Source: Sphingomonas sp. UV9 (GTDB lineage Bacteria > Pseudomonadota > Alphaproteobacteria > Sphingomonadales > Sphingomonadaceae). Taken from it: a DNA stretch of 64,000 bases. The translations under genes and the position numbers were made by a program. The stretch spans positions 324,784 to 388,783 of the forward strand of contig NZ_SCIN01000001.1 in the NCBI RefSeq assembly GCF_004101245.1. Direction: 5' to 3'. How positions within the stretch are numbered: the first letter of the stretch is position 1; each line of letters opens with the position of its first letter. This document shows, in pieces, positions 55,301 through 64,000 of the stretch. The notes under the pieces were generated by a model. It searched no databases. It had not been told where the DNA came from and saw only the letters and a list, made by a program, of their open reading frames with translations.

Positions 55301-58300
55301 ATGTCGCTCAATCCCGTCTTCTACGATGCCAGTGGCCGCCGGCGCCGGCGCTTCACCTTTGGCGTTGCTGCGTTCGTCGCATTGCTGCTGCTGTCGATCG
55401 CGGTCTTCGCGGTATCGATCGGCGCGGTGCCGACCGCGCCGTTGCTGCCGATCGAGCCCGAGCATCCGGCGCTCCACAAGTTGCCGGCACCGCGGGGGGG
55501 CATCCTCCGCGAGACGAGGCGCGACCTCAATTACTACGCCCGGCAGCTGTTCGGGACGATCGCAGCCAAGCCCGGTGCCGGTAACGGCGCCAATCCGCAG
55601 CTCGCGATCGCCTTTCATGTGCCGTGGGACGAGGCGAGCACGGCCAGCCTCGCGCGGCATGTCGAACAGCTGGACTGGCTGATCCCCGGCTGGGTGTCGG
55701 TCACTGGAAAGGATCACCGGATCACCGTGTTCCGCGATCAAGCCGGTCGGGACATCCTGAACAAGGCGGTGCATCGCCCGGTCATCCTGCCGATGGTCCA
55801 GAACGCGGTCGACGGGGATTGGGATGGCGCCGGTAGCGCTGCGCTGTTCGCCGATCCGAAAGCGCGCACGGCGTTCCTCGACAAGCTCGTCCCGTTCCTC
55901 AGCGCGAACCATGCCGGCGGCGTGTTCTACGATTTCGAGGATCTGCCCGCGTCCGCGCAGCCCAACTACCGCGCCTTCCTCGCCGAGACGCGCGCGCGCT
56001 TCGCACCGCGTGGCTGGGTGGTGGCGATCGCTGCGCCGGTCGCGAATCCGGACTGGAGCCTGCCCGCGTACGCCAAGGTGACCGACAAGATCTTCCTGAT
56101 GGCGTATGACGAGCACGAGACGAGCGGCGCGCCGGGGCCGATCGCCTCGCAACGCTGGTTCGCGCGGACGGTCGCCAACGCAGCGCGCGGCATCCCGCCG
56201 TCGAAGCTGGTCGTGGCGATCGGCTCCTACGCCTATGACTGGCACGCCGGCGCCGAGAGCGGCAATGGCGATGCGCTCGATGTCGAGGAGGCGTGGCAGA
56301 ACGCCGCGGACTCCGGCACGATGCCGACCTTCGACAAGACCAGCGGCAACAGCAGCTTCGCCTATTCGGAAGGCGGCGTGCAGCATCAGGTCTGGCTGCT
56401 CGACGCGGCATCGGCCTTCAACCAGATCGCCTTCCTGCAAAAGGCGGGCCTTGGCAGCGTCGCGCTCTGGCGGCTTGGCTCCGAGGATCCGGGGCTCTGG
56501 TCGATCTGGGGTCGCGATCACCGCAAGCTTCCGGTCCCGGATTCGATCGACGCCATGCCCGCGGGCACCAACGTCGATATCGAGGGCAATGGCGAGATTT
56601 TGAAGATCGCCGCGGAGCCCGTCACCGGCATTCGCGATGCGGTGCCGGCAAAGGACGGCACGATCGCCGATGTGAACTTCACGCGGATGCCGTCGCCTTA
56701 CGTCGTGGTGCGGACCGGCTACCGCCCGAAACAGCTCGCGCTGACCTTCGACGATGGCCCGGATTCCGAATGGACGCCGCAAATCCTCGACATCCTCAAG
56801 CGCGAGCATGCGCCGGCGACCTTCTTCGTGATCGGCGAGAATGCGCTGACGCAGCGATCGCTACTCGAACGGATGGTCGCGGAGGGGCACGAGATCGGCA
56901 GCCACACCTATACGCATCCCAACCTCGCCAACGTCTCGACGCGGCAGGTGAAGTACGAACTGAACGCCACGCAGCGGCTGTTTCAGGCGTTCACCGGGCG
57001 CTCGCTCCGCCTGTTCCGCGCGCCGTATTTCGGCGACGCAGAGCCGAGCACCGCCGACGAAATCCTGCCCGCACTCGAAGCGCAGCAGCGCGGCTATATC
57101 TCGGTCGGCCTCCACGTCGATCCCGACGACTGGAAGCGGCCGGGCGTACAGGCGATCATCGACCGGACGATCGCCGGCGTCGAAGCGGGCAATCCCGAGC
57201 GCAGCGGCAACATCATCCTGCTCCACGACGCCGGCGGCAACCGCGCCCAGACCGTTGCCGCGCTGCCGGTGATCATCGATCGACTGCGCGCGATGGGCTA
57301 CAGCTTCGTCCCCGTCTCGACGCTCGCCGGCCTGTCGCGCGATGCGGCGATGCCGGTCATATCGTCGAGCGACCGTGTTGCCGCCGTCGCCGATCTGGCC
57401 TTGTTCAGCACGCTCGGCGGCATCGTCGTCGCGCTCCGCTGGATCTTCGGCATCGCGATCACGATCGGCATCTTGCGTGCGTTGGCCCTCTCCGCGCTCG
57501 CGCTGATCCAGGCGCGTCGCGAACTGAAGACGGTGTTTCCGACGATCGATCCGTCGCGGTTCGTCACGGTGATGATCCCGGCGTTCAATGAGGAACGCGT
57601 GATCGTCCGCGCGGTGCAGGGCGTGCTGGCATCGACCGACGTCGCGATCGAGGTGATCGTGATCGACGACGGCTCCAGCGACGGCACGAGCCGGGTCGTG
57701 TCCGAAGCGTTTTCCGGCGACGACCGCGTGCGCTTGCTCACGCTGGAGAACGGCGGCAAGGCGCGCGCGCTCAACCGTGGGCTGGACCTGGCGCGCGGCG
57801 AGATCGTCATCGCGCTCGACGCCGATACGCAGTTCGAACCGACGACGATCGCGCGGCTCGCCCGGTGGTTCGACGATCCGAAGCTTGGCGCGGTCGCAGG
57901 CAACGCCAAGGTCGGCAACCGGGTCAACCTGATCACCAAATGGCAGGCGCTGGAATACATCACCGCGCAGAATCTCGAACGGCGTGCGCTCGCGCGGCTG
58001 AACGCGATGACGGTCGTGCCGGGCGCGGTCGGCGCGTGGCGGCTCGAGGCGATCCGCAGCGTCGGCGGCTATCCCGACGACACGCTCGCCGAGGACCAGG
58101 ATCTCACGATCGCGATCCAGCGGCACGGCTGGGCGGTCAAATACGACCAGTTCGCGATCGCCTGGACCGAGGCGCCCGAGACGATGCGGGCGCTGGCGAA
58201 ACAGCGGTTCCGCTGGGCGTTCGGAACGTTGCAATGCCTCTACAAGCACCGCTCGGCGATCGGCAGGTCGCAGCCGCGCGGGCTCGGCTGGGTCGGGTTG

Positions 58301-58669
58301 CCGCAGGCGATCGTATTCCAGATCGTGCTCGCGTCGATCTCGCCGATCATCGATCTCGCGCTGCTGGTCAGCTTCGCCTCCACCTATCTTTCGGTGCAGG
58401 CGCATGGCTGGGAGCAGACCAGCCACGACGTCTATACGATGCTCGCCTATTGGCTGATCTTCACCGCGATCGACCTGCTCGCCGCGACGATCGCGTTCGC
58501 GCTGGAGCGCAAGGAACGCTGGCGGCTTCTCTGGCTGCTGATCCCGCAGCGGATCGGCTACCGCCAGGTAATGTATTACGTCGTGCTGAAGGCGATCGCG
58601 CAGGCGTTGCGCGGGCCGCTGGTCGGCTGGGGCAAGCTGGCGCGGACGGGACGCGTGACGGCGAACTAG
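55301..58669 (+). CDS. Three-domain GH18-like / polysaccharide deacetylase / family 2 glycosyltransferase
   Basis: 1122 residues. One N-terminal membrane helix (FGVAAFVALLLLSIAVFAV). Residues about 80-430 are GH18-like (GVFYDFEDLP in place of the usual DxxDxDxE, FLMAYDEHE). Residues about 475-680 are a CE4 deacetylase with TFDDGP (Asp484, Asp485) and HTYTHPN. After a membrane helix, a GT2 synthase follows with IDDGSSDG (Asp789/790), ALDADTQ, EDQDLT and QRFRW (968-972), then membrane helices. This is the combination needed to build, deacetylate and trim a beta-linked N-acetylhexosamine polymer, on both faces of the inner membrane. The polymer is not known. Confidence 0.92.
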   Translation: MSLNPVFYDASGRRRRRFTFGVAAFVALLLLSIAVFAVSIGAVPTAPLLPIEPEHPALHKLPAPRGGILRETRRDLNYYARQLFGTIAAKPGAGNGANPQLAIAFHVPWDEASTASLARHVEQLDWLIPGWVSVTGKDHRITVFRDQAGRDILNKAVHRPVILPMVQNAVDGDWDGAGSAALFADPKARTAFLDKLVPFLSANHAGGVFYDFEDLPASAQPNYRAFLAETRARFAPRGWVVAIAAPVANPDWSLPAYAKVTDKIFLMAYDEHETSGAPGPIASQRWFARTVANAARGIPPSKLVVAIGSYAYDWHAGAESGNGDALDVEEAWQNAADSGTMPTFDKTSGNSSFAYSEGGVQHQVWLLDAASAFNQIAFLQKAGLGSVALWRLGSEDPGLWSIWGRDHRKLPVPDSIDAMPAGTNVDIEGNGEILKIAAEPVTGIRDAVPAKDGTIADVNFTRMPSPYVVVRTGYRPKQLALTFDDGPDSEWTPQILDILKREHAPATFFVIGENALTQRSLLERMVAEGHEIGSHTYTHPNLANVSTRQVKYELNATQRLFQAFTGRSLRLFRAPYFGDAEPSTADEILPALEAQQRGYISVGLHVDPDDWKRPGVQAIIDRTIAGVEAGNPERSGNIILLHDAGGNRAQTVAALPVIIDRLRAMGYSFVPVSTLAGLSRDAAMPVISSSDRVAAVADLALFSTLGGIVVALRWIFGIAITIGILRALALSALALIQARRELKTVFPTIDPSRFVTVMIPAFNEERVIVRAVQGVLASTDVAIEVIVIDDGSSDGTSRVVSEAFSGDDRVRLLTLENGGKARALNRGLDLARGEIVIALDADTQFEPTTIARLARWFDDPKLGAVAGNAKVGNRVNLITKWQALEYITAQNLERRALARLNAMTVVPGAVGAWRLEAIRSVGGYPDDTLAEDQDLTIAIQRHGWAVKYDQFAIAWTEAPETMRALAKQRFRWAFGTLQCLYKHRSAIGRSQPRGLGWVGLPQAIVFQIVLASISPIIDLALLVSFASTYLSVQAHGWEQTSHDVYTMLAYWLIFTAIDLLAATIAFALERKERWRLLWLLIPQRIGYRQVMYYVVLKAIAQALRGPLVGWGKLARTGRVTAN

Positions 58670-58682
58670 CGGTCCGCCCAGT

Positions 58683-58769
58683 CCCGTCATCCTGACGAAA
58701 GTCAGGATCCAGAGTAACCGATCGCCGCCCTTCGTGACCCTGGATCCTGACTTTCGTCAGGATGACGGG
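58683..58769. repeat. Long perfect inverted repeat between the GT2 gene and modA
   Basis: Two 30-base arms, 58683-58712 and 58740-58769, are exact complements around a 27-base spacer. Each arm contains its own small hairpin CCTGAC-GAAA-GTCAGG. Such elements recur in sphingomonad genomes as dispersed palindromes and could act as a terminator for the upstream gene. No transposase is nearby. Confidence 0.8.
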
Positions 58770-58851
58770 CAGAACGCGGCATCTTCGGTTTTCTATAGCG
58801 TTATGGTGAGCCGCTATATATCCGCTCGATCTGGCTCCGAGAGGTGAGAAA

Positions 58852-59604
58852 ATGCGGTATCTTACGTGTGCGCTCATCGTGCCGCTGGCCTTGCCGGGGG
58901 GCGCACAGGCGCAGCGTCCACCGCTGGTGCTGGCCGCGGCGTCCTTGCAGGAGTCGATGACCGCCGCCGCCGATGCTTGGGCCAAACAGGGCCATGCGAA
59001 GCCGACGATTTCGTTCGCGGCATCATCGGCACTCGCGCGACAGGTAGAGGCCGGTGCGCCTGCGGACCTGTTCGTGTCGGCCGACGAGGACTGGATGAAC
59101 GCACTGGCGAAGAAGAACCTGATCGTCGGCACGACCCGCGTCACGTTCCTCGGCAACCGGCTCGTCGTCGCGGCGCCGGCAGGCAGCACGGTCCGGATCC
59201 CGGTCCGCCCGCCCGCCGCGCTCGTCCGGGTGCTGACCGCCGGGCCGCTGGCGATGGCCGATACCGCGGTTCCGGCAGGGAAATACGGGCAGGCGGCGTT
59301 GGAGAAGCTAGGCGTCTGGACGCAGGTTTCGCCGAAGGTCGTGCGGGCGGAAAATGTCCGCGCGACGCTGGCGTTGATCGAGCGCGGCGCGGCGCCGCTG
59401 GGGATCGTCTACGCAACCGATGCAAAGGCGTCGGCCAAGGTTCGGATCGCAGGCGTTTTTTCTGAGAACACGCATCCCGCGATCACGTATCCGGTCGCGC
59501 GGCTGAAGGCATCGACCAACCCCGAGGCCGAGGCGTTCCGGCGCTTCCTCGTCTCGCGCGCAGGCAAGGCGATCTTCGTGCGCTACGGATTCTCCGCGCG
59601 CTAG
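58852..59604 (+). CDS. modA: Molybdate ABC transporter substrate-binding protein ModA
   Basis: 250 residues: signal peptide (LTCALIVPLALPGGAQAQ) and a type-2 periplasmic binding fold. It has LVLAAASLQESM, FAASSALARQVEAGAPADLFVSADEDWM and IVYATDAKAS, the oxyanion-site pattern of ModA. It captures molybdate in the periplasm and passes it to ModBC. GAGAGGTGAG precedes the ATG. The modB start follows the stop directly. Confidence 0.95.
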   Translation: MRYLTCALIVPLALPGGAQAQRPPLVLAAASLQESMTAAADAWAKQGHAKPTISFAASSALARQVEAGAPADLFVSADEDWMNALAKKNLIVGTTRVTFLGNRLVVAAPAGSTVRIPVRPPAALVRVLTAGPLAMADTAVPAGKYGQAALEKLGVWTQVSPKVVRAENVRATLALIERGAAPLGIVYATDAKASAKVRIAGVFSENTHPAITYPVARLKASTNPEAEAFRRFLVSRAGKAIFVRYGFSAR

Positions 59605-60294
59605 ATGCTCGACGCGGCCGCATGGGGGATCGTCGCGCTGTCGCTGAAGGTCGGCGGCGTGGCGATGCTGGTAACCTTGCCGGTCGCGTTCGCGCTGGCC
59701 TGGCTGCTCGCGCGTGTCCGGTTTCCGGGCAAGGTGATCGTCGATGCCGCGATCCATCTTCCGCTGGTGGTGCCACCGGTCGTGACCGGGTGGTTGCTGC
59801 TGCTGGCGTTCGGGCCCAATGGCCCGATCGGCGGGTGGTTGCAGGATTGGTTCGGGATCACCGTGCTGTTCCGCTGGACCGGCGCGGCGATCGCGGCAGG
59901 GGTGATGGCATTGCCGCTGATGGTGCGGGCGATGCGGATTTCGATCGAGGCAGTCGACCGGCGGCTTGAGAACGCCGCGCGGACGCTGGGCGCGGGTCCG
60001 TGGCGCGTATTCTGGACGCTGACCGTGCCGCTGAGCATGCCCGGCGTTTTGGCGGGCGCGGTGCTCGGCTTTGCGCGATCGATCGGCGAGTTCGGCGCGA
60101 CGATCACCTTCGTGTCCAACGTCCCGGGCGAAACCCAGACCTTGCCGCTGGCGATCTACTCCGCGTTGCAGCAACCGGGTGCGGATGCACTCGTGTGGCG
60201 ACTATCCTGCATATCCGTGGGCTTGTCGCTCGTTGCTCTGATCGTGTCCGAACTGCTGACGCGGCGAGCGGGACGGGGGCTTCATGTCCTTTGA
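59605..60294 (+). CDS. modB: Molybdate ABC transporter permease ModB
   Basis: 229 residues, about five membrane helices. The ABC coupling motif is ENAARTLGAGPWRVFWTLTVPLS (EAA loop) and the C-terminal part has ARSIGEFGATITFVSN. It forms the inner-membrane channel with ModC. It abuts modA and overlaps modC by 11 bases. Confidence 0.95.
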   Translation: MLDAAAWGIVALSLKVGGVAMLVTLPVAFALAWLLARVRFPGKVIVDAAIHLPLVVPPVVTGWLLLLAFGPNGPIGGWLQDWFGITVLFRWTGAAIAAGVMALPLMVRAMRISIEAVDRRLENAARTLGAGPWRVFWTLTVPLSMPGVLAGAVLGFARSIGEFGATITFVSNVPGETQTLPLAIYSALQQPGADALVWRLSCISVGLSLVALIVSELLTRRAGRGLHVL

Positions 60295-60883
60295 GATCGA
60301 TATCCAGAAGCGGCTCGGCGATGCGCAGGTATCGCTGACGCTGGAGGCGGGCGAGGGCGCCACGGTGTTGTTCGGTCCGTCGGGGGTCGGCAAGTCGAGC
60401 GTGCTCAACATGGTTGCCGGGCTGTTGCGGCCCGACCGCGGGCGGATCGCGATCGACGGAGAGACGCTATTCGGCGACGGCATCGACGTGCCGCCCGAGC
60501 GCCGCCGTGCCGGCTACGTCTTTCAGGAGGCGCGCCTGTTTCCCCACATGCGCGTCCGCGCGAACCTGCTCTACGGTGCGCGCGGCGAGATCGCGCGGTT
60601 CGAGGACATCCTCGGCTTCCTCGGCGTCGGCCATCTGCTCGATCGCTGGCCGCGCACGCTTTCGGGCGGCGAAGCGCAGCGGGTGGCGATCGGCCGGGCG
60701 CTGCTCAGCCAGCCGCGCTTCCTGTTGCTGGACGAGCCGCTGTCGTCGCTCGATCGCGCCCGCCGAGAGGAGATCATGCTGGCGATCGAGCATGTCCGCG
60801 ACGTGCTCAAGCTGCCGATCCTGATGGTCACGCACGACCCGGAGGAAGCCGAGCGGATCGGGACGCGGGTCGTGCGGATGTAG
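60284..60883 (+). CDS. modC: Molybdate ABC transporter ATPase ModC, short form
   Basis: 199 residues: Walker A GPSGVGKSS, signature LSGGEAQRVAIGRAL, Walker B FLLLDEPLSSLD, and the switch His in THDPEEAERIG. It stops soon after, so the C-terminal TOBE/Mop molybdate-binding domain of standard ModC (about 350 residues) is missing. No in-frame continuation lies downstream. The short form should still drive transport but lacks the regulatory domain. Confidence 0.92.
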   Translation: MSFEIDIQKRLGDAQVSLTLEAGEGATVLFGPSGVGKSSVLNMVAGLLRPDRGRIAIDGETLFGDGIDVPPERRRAGYVFQEARLFPHMRVRANLLYGARGEIARFEDILGFLGVGHLLDRWPRTLSGGEAQRVAIGRALLSQPRFLLLDEPLSSLDRARREEIMLAIEHVRDVLKLPILMVTHDPEEAERIGTRVVRM

Positions 60884-60918
60884 CGGTGCGTCCCCGCGGG
60901 GGCTTGCGACTACAGGGT

Positions 60919-63150
60919 TCAGACGAGTTCGAAGCTTTGTTTCTCACCGTCGATCGAACTGGTCGCGACCCAGAGATCGAACATCCCCGGCTCTACGACC
61001 CAATCGCCGTCGCCCCAGAACCGCAAATCCTCTCGCTTCAAGGTCAGCGTCACGCGTTTGGACGCGCCCGGCGCCAGCGAGACCCGCGCGAACCCCTTCA
61101 GTTCGCGAACCGGGCGAGTGCGGCTGGCGACCTGGTCATGGATGTAGAGCTGCACCACCTCATCCCCCGCTCGCGCACCGGTGTTGGTGACGGTGGCCGT
61201 GACGGTGAGCGTGTCGGTCATGCGCGCCGGCACGACGACGTTGGAAACCGTGAAGCTGGTGTAACTCAGGCCGTGACCGAACGGATAGAGCGCTTCGTTC
61301 TTCGTTTCGCGGTAGCGCGATTTATACTCCTGGCTGCCCGTATCCGGCGCCGGGCGACCGCTGTTCTTGTGGTTGTAGAAATAGGGTTCCTGGCCGCTTT
61401 CGTTGGGGAAGCTGGCGGACAGCTTGGCGGACGGATTGACGTCGCCGAACAGCACGTCGGCGATCGCGTTGCCGCTCTCCGAACCGAGAAACCAGGTCGC
61501 GACGATGGCGGGCGCGTTCTTCACGGCACCGTGGAGCGCGAGCGCGCGGCCGTGCCGGAGCAGCACGATCACGGGCTTGCCGGTGGCGGCGACGGCTTCG
61601 GCGAGCGCCATCTGCGGCGCAGGAATGGTGATCTCGGTACGCGACTGCGCCTCGCCCGACATGAGCTGCGATTCCCCGACTGCGAGCAGGACGATGTCCG
61701 CGCCTCGTGCAGCAGCGACGGCTGCGGCGATCCCGCCCGGCAGGGGAGCTTCGATCTCCGATCCCTGCGCCGTCGTGACGGTCAGCCCCCGCGCGCGAAG
61801 ACCTTGCGCGACCGAGACGTTGAGCGCCTCGTCGGCCATGAACGCCCAGGTGCCAACGACGTTCTTGCGATCCTCCGCGAACGGCCCGATCAGCGCGATC
61901 CGGCCGGGGTTCTTCTTCAACGGCAACAGGTTGCCTTCGTTCTTTAGCAGTACGATCGAGCGTGCCCCAGCCTCGCGGCTGAGCTTCAACATCGCGGGCG
62001 TCGAGACGCTGGTGCGCTCCGCCTTCTGGCTGACCGAGCGATAGGGGTTGTCGAACAGTCCTATCGCATCCTTCAGATGCAGCACGCGGCGGACGCCTTC
62101 GTCGAGACGCGCGAGCGGGACCTCGCCTTTTTCGACGAGGTCGGGGAGCCACAGATTGAACAGGTTCGACTGCATGGCCATGTCCATGCCCGCCATGAAC
62201 GCCTTCTTCGCGGCATCGCGGCCGTCCTTGGCATAGCCATGCGCGATCAGTTCCTCGTCCGCGGTGTAGTCGCCGACGACCATCCCGCGGAACCGCCATT
62301 CGCCGCGCAGGAGATCGGTCATCAGCCAGTGATTCCCGCTGGAAGGAACGCCGTCGATGTCGTTGAACGCGCTCATCAATGTCGCGACGCCCGCATCGAC
62401 CGCGGCCTTGAACGGCGCGAGATGCACTTCGTGCAGCGTGGCGGGGGAAATCTCGGTGAAGTTGTAGTCCTGACCGCCGGAAACCGCGCCATAGGCTGCG
62501 AAGTGCTTGGCACACGCCGCCATGCGCGTCGGGTCGCGGAGATTGTCGCCCTGGAAACCACGGACACGGGCTACCGCCAGCTGTATACCGAGATAGGGAT
62601 CCTCGCCCGATCCCTCGGCGACGCGGCCCCAGCGTTGATCGCGGGCGACATCGACCATCGGCGCGAACGTCCAGTGGATACCGAGCGCGGTGGTTTCCAA
62701 GGCAGCGGCGCGCGCGGTACGCAGCGCAAGATCGGGATCGAACGCGCAAGCCTCGGCGATCGGCAGCGGATAGGCCGTACGCAGACCGTGGATAACGTCG
62801 CCCGCGAAGATCAGCGGGATCTTGAGCCGGGTGGCCATCGCCGCATCCTGCGCAGCCTTGGCGCCCGCATAGCCGACGCCGTTGAACAGCATGCCGATCT
62901 GCCCTGTCTTGATCCGCGCGATCTGTTCGGCTGCACCGCCGGTGGCGAGGCCAGGGTTGAAGGGCACGCCGATCGGCCGGATCTGGTCGGAGAAGCAGCT
63001 GAGCTGGCCGGCTTTTTCAGCCGGCGTCATCTTGGCGATCAGGCTCTCGATCCGGTCGCTCTGCGCGAACGCGGCGGTCGAGCCCAGCGACAGCCCGGCG
63101 ATGGCAGCGCCGCCGGTCAACATCTGGCGGCGATCTAGAATGGGCGACAT
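60919..63150 (-). CDS. bglX: Exported beta-glucosidase, glycoside hydrolase family 3 (BglX-like)
   Basis: 743 residues. A twin-arginine-like leader (RRQMLTGGAAIAGLSLGSTAAFAQ) precedes the GH3 barrel: LIFAGDVIHGLRT, KHFAAYGAV, and the nucleophile Asp in VVGDYTADEEL (about residue 290). The second alpha/beta domain and a C-terminal fibronectin-III-like domain (RPVRELKGFARVSLAPGASK) follow, as in BglX. It probably trims beta-glucosides in the periplasm. AGGAGCAGG precedes the ATG. It is separated from htpG by a terminator. Confidence 0.93.
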   Translation of the reverse strand: MSPILDRRQMLTGGAAIAGLSLGSTAAFAQSDRIESLIAKMTPAEKAGQLSCFSDQIRPIGVPFNPGLATGGAAEQIARIKTGQIGMLFNGVGYAGAKAAQDAAMATRLKIPLIFAGDVIHGLRTAYPLPIAEACAFDPDLALRTARAAALETTALGIHWTFAPMVDVARDQRWGRVAEGSGEDPYLGIQLAVARVRGFQGDNLRDPTRMAACAKHFAAYGAVSGGQDYNFTEISPATLHEVHLAPFKAAVDAGVATLMSAFNDIDGVPSSGNHWLMTDLLRGEWRFRGMVVGDYTADEELIAHGYAKDGRDAAKKAFMAGMDMAMQSNLFNLWLPDLVEKGEVPLARLDEGVRRVLHLKDAIGLFDNPYRSVSQKAERTSVSTPAMLKLSREAGARSIVLLKNEGNLLPLKKNPGRIALIGPFAEDRKNVVGTWAFMADEALNVSVAQGLRARGLTVTTAQGSEIEAPLPGGIAAAVAAARGADIVLLAVGESQLMSGEAQSRTEITIPAPQMALAEAVAATGKPVIVLLRHGRALALHGAVKNAPAIVATWFLGSESGNAIADVLFGDVNPSAKLSASFPNESGQEPYFYNHKNSGRPAPDTGSQEYKSRYRETKNEALYPFGHGLSYTSFTVSNVVVPARMTDTLTVTATVTNTGARAGDEVVQLYIHDQVASRTRPVRELKGFARVSLAPGASKRVTLTLKREDLRFWGDGDWVVEPGMFDLWVATSSIDGEKQSFELV

Positions 63151-63187
63151 ATCCTGCTCCTGAGTCTTTGGAGCGGGTTAGTCGCTG

Positions 63188-63221
63188 GACCACGGTTCCG
63201 CAAATCCGCGGAACCGTGGTC
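63188..63221. terminator. Terminator between htpG and bglX
   Basis: A perfect 14-bp stem, GACCACGGTTCCGC (63188-63201) and its complement (63208-63221), with a six-base loop. It lies 7 bases past the htpG stop and 37 bases before the bglX start, so it likely ends the leftward htpG transcript. Confidence 0.75.
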
Positions 63222-63228
63222 GCACCGC

Positions 63229-64000
63229 TTACCCGAGCGCGCGCGTGAACAGCCGCGAAAGGCGGGCGGAGAAGGCGCGGGCATCGAGCGGCCGCTCGCC
63301 ATCGGCAATCTGCGCTTCGTCGAACAGCAGGTGCGCGGCGTCCTCGCGCAACGCCGTCTCGTCGTCGCCGAGCGCGGCCAACTTGGCGATCAACGGCGCG
63401 CGCGGGTTGATCTCCAGCACGGGCTTGGCGGCTGGCATGGCCTGCCCGCTAGCCGCGAGGATCCGTTCGAGCTGGCGGTCCATGCCGCTGTCCGCCGCAA
63501 CCAGGCAGACCGCGCTGTCGGTCAGACGCTCTGACGCGCGGACCTCCGACACGGCGTCGGCGAGCGTCGCCTTCACGAACGCGATGAAGTCCGTGACTTC
63601 CGGCGTGGCGACGGTCGTCGGGGCTTCCGCGCCGTCGACCAGCGGGATCAGGCTCAGATCGGCCGCACCCTGGGTGACGGACTTGAACGGCTTGCCATCG
63701 TGGTCGATGCCCGCCGTTACCCAGAACCCGTCGACCGGGTCCGGCAGCAGCAGCACTTCGATGCCCCGCGCGCGGAATCCCTCGAGCTGCGGCGACGCCT
63801 CGAGCCGGTCGAGATCGGTGCCGACGGCGTAATAGATCGCGGTCTGGTTCTCCTTCATCGCGGCGACATAGTCCGCGACCGAACGCCAGGCGCCGCCCGA
63901 CGTCGTGGTCTTGAAGCGGGCGAGCTTCAGCAGCGCCTCGCGGCGTTCGAAATCCTCGTACAGCCCCTCCTTCAGGACCGCGCCGAAATTCTCCCAGATC
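63229..64000 (-). CDS. htpG: Chaperone HtpG (Hsp90), C-terminal part, cut by window edge
   Basis: The visible 256 residues include IWENFGAVLKEGLYEDFERRE near the edge, then YVAAMKENQTAIYYAVG and the dimerisation end (EINPRAPLIAKLA, LLFDEAQIADGE). These are conserved in bacterial Hsp90 middle and C-terminal domains. The ATPase domain lies outside the window. The cytoplasmic chaperone is ATP-dependent. Confidence 0.95.
   Translation of the reverse strand, partial: IWENFGAVLKEGLYEDFERREALLKLARFKTTTSGGAWRSVADYVAAMKENQTAIYYAVGTDLDRLEASPQLEGFRARGIEVLLLPDPVDGFWVTAGIDHDGKPFKSVTQGAADLSLIPLVDGAEAPTTVATPEVTDFIAFVKATLADAVSEVRASERLTDSAVCLVAADSGMDRQLERILAASGQAMPAAKPVLEINPRAPLIAKLAALGDDETALREDAAHLLFDEAQIADGERPLDARAFSARLSRLFTRALG

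Noticed and set aside
58683-58769. Inverted repeat as terminal repeats of an insertion sequence
   Set aside because: The arms are only 27 bases apart with no transposase, so it is a palindromic element rather than an IS.

Overview
The window looks like a chromosomal segment of an aerobic, high-GC alphaproteobacterium of the Sphingomonas type. The inference rests on four large TonB-dependent receptors, a cobF/cobG-type (aerobic) cobalamin pathway, intergenic palindromes of the kind common in sphingomonads, and frequent TTG/GTG starts. No 16S rRNA or other taxonomic marker is present, so the genus is inferred. No IS element, phage, integrase, CRISPR array or plasmid gene was seen.

Layout. 1-5908: end of a short-chain dehydrogenase, a divergent cytochrome P450, and two translationally coupled exported S9 peptidases. 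5978-21296: a cobalamin block. One cobalamin riboswitch precedes a NiCoT Ni/Co transporter. A second precedes cobW-cobN-cobG-cobH-cobI-cobJ-cobL-cobE-cobM-cobB-cobA-cobF, mostly joined by ATGA/GTGA overlaps. cobK lies antisense inside this run and shares its start codon with cobL. 21385-28120: two small unknown genes, a TonB receptor, a GST, a TonB siderophore receptor with a perfect Fur-like palindrome upstream, and a small unknown gene. 28380-30032: a CPA1 Na+/H+ antiporter.

30105-48813: a pectin/hexuronate utilisation region. On the minus strand are GH43 + DUF885 + a 1268-residue LamG/helical-toroid protein (coupled), an ExuT-like transporter and a FAH-family hydratase. On the plus strand are a LacI regulator, kduI, kduD, kdgK, a type-B carboxylesterase and a 1004-residue TonB receptor. 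Four copies of an operator-like sequence (TGACACCGGTTNCC) sit in the intergenic regions and suggest a local LacI regulon: uptake by the receptor, entry by the transporter, and conversion through DKI to KDG and KDPG.

48881-64000: astB (alone), tRNA-Pro(CGG), lepA, a fourth TonB receptor, a three-domain GH18-CE4-GT2 polysaccharide enzyme, modABC with a short ModC, a GH3 beta-glucosidase, and the C-terminal part of htpG running off the edge.

The strongest candidates for something undescribed are the large LamG/toroid protein with its coupled DUF885 partner in a pectin-type locus, the four-site operator set, the cobK/cobL shared start codon, and the twin cobalamin riboswitches that share a post-aptamer stem.
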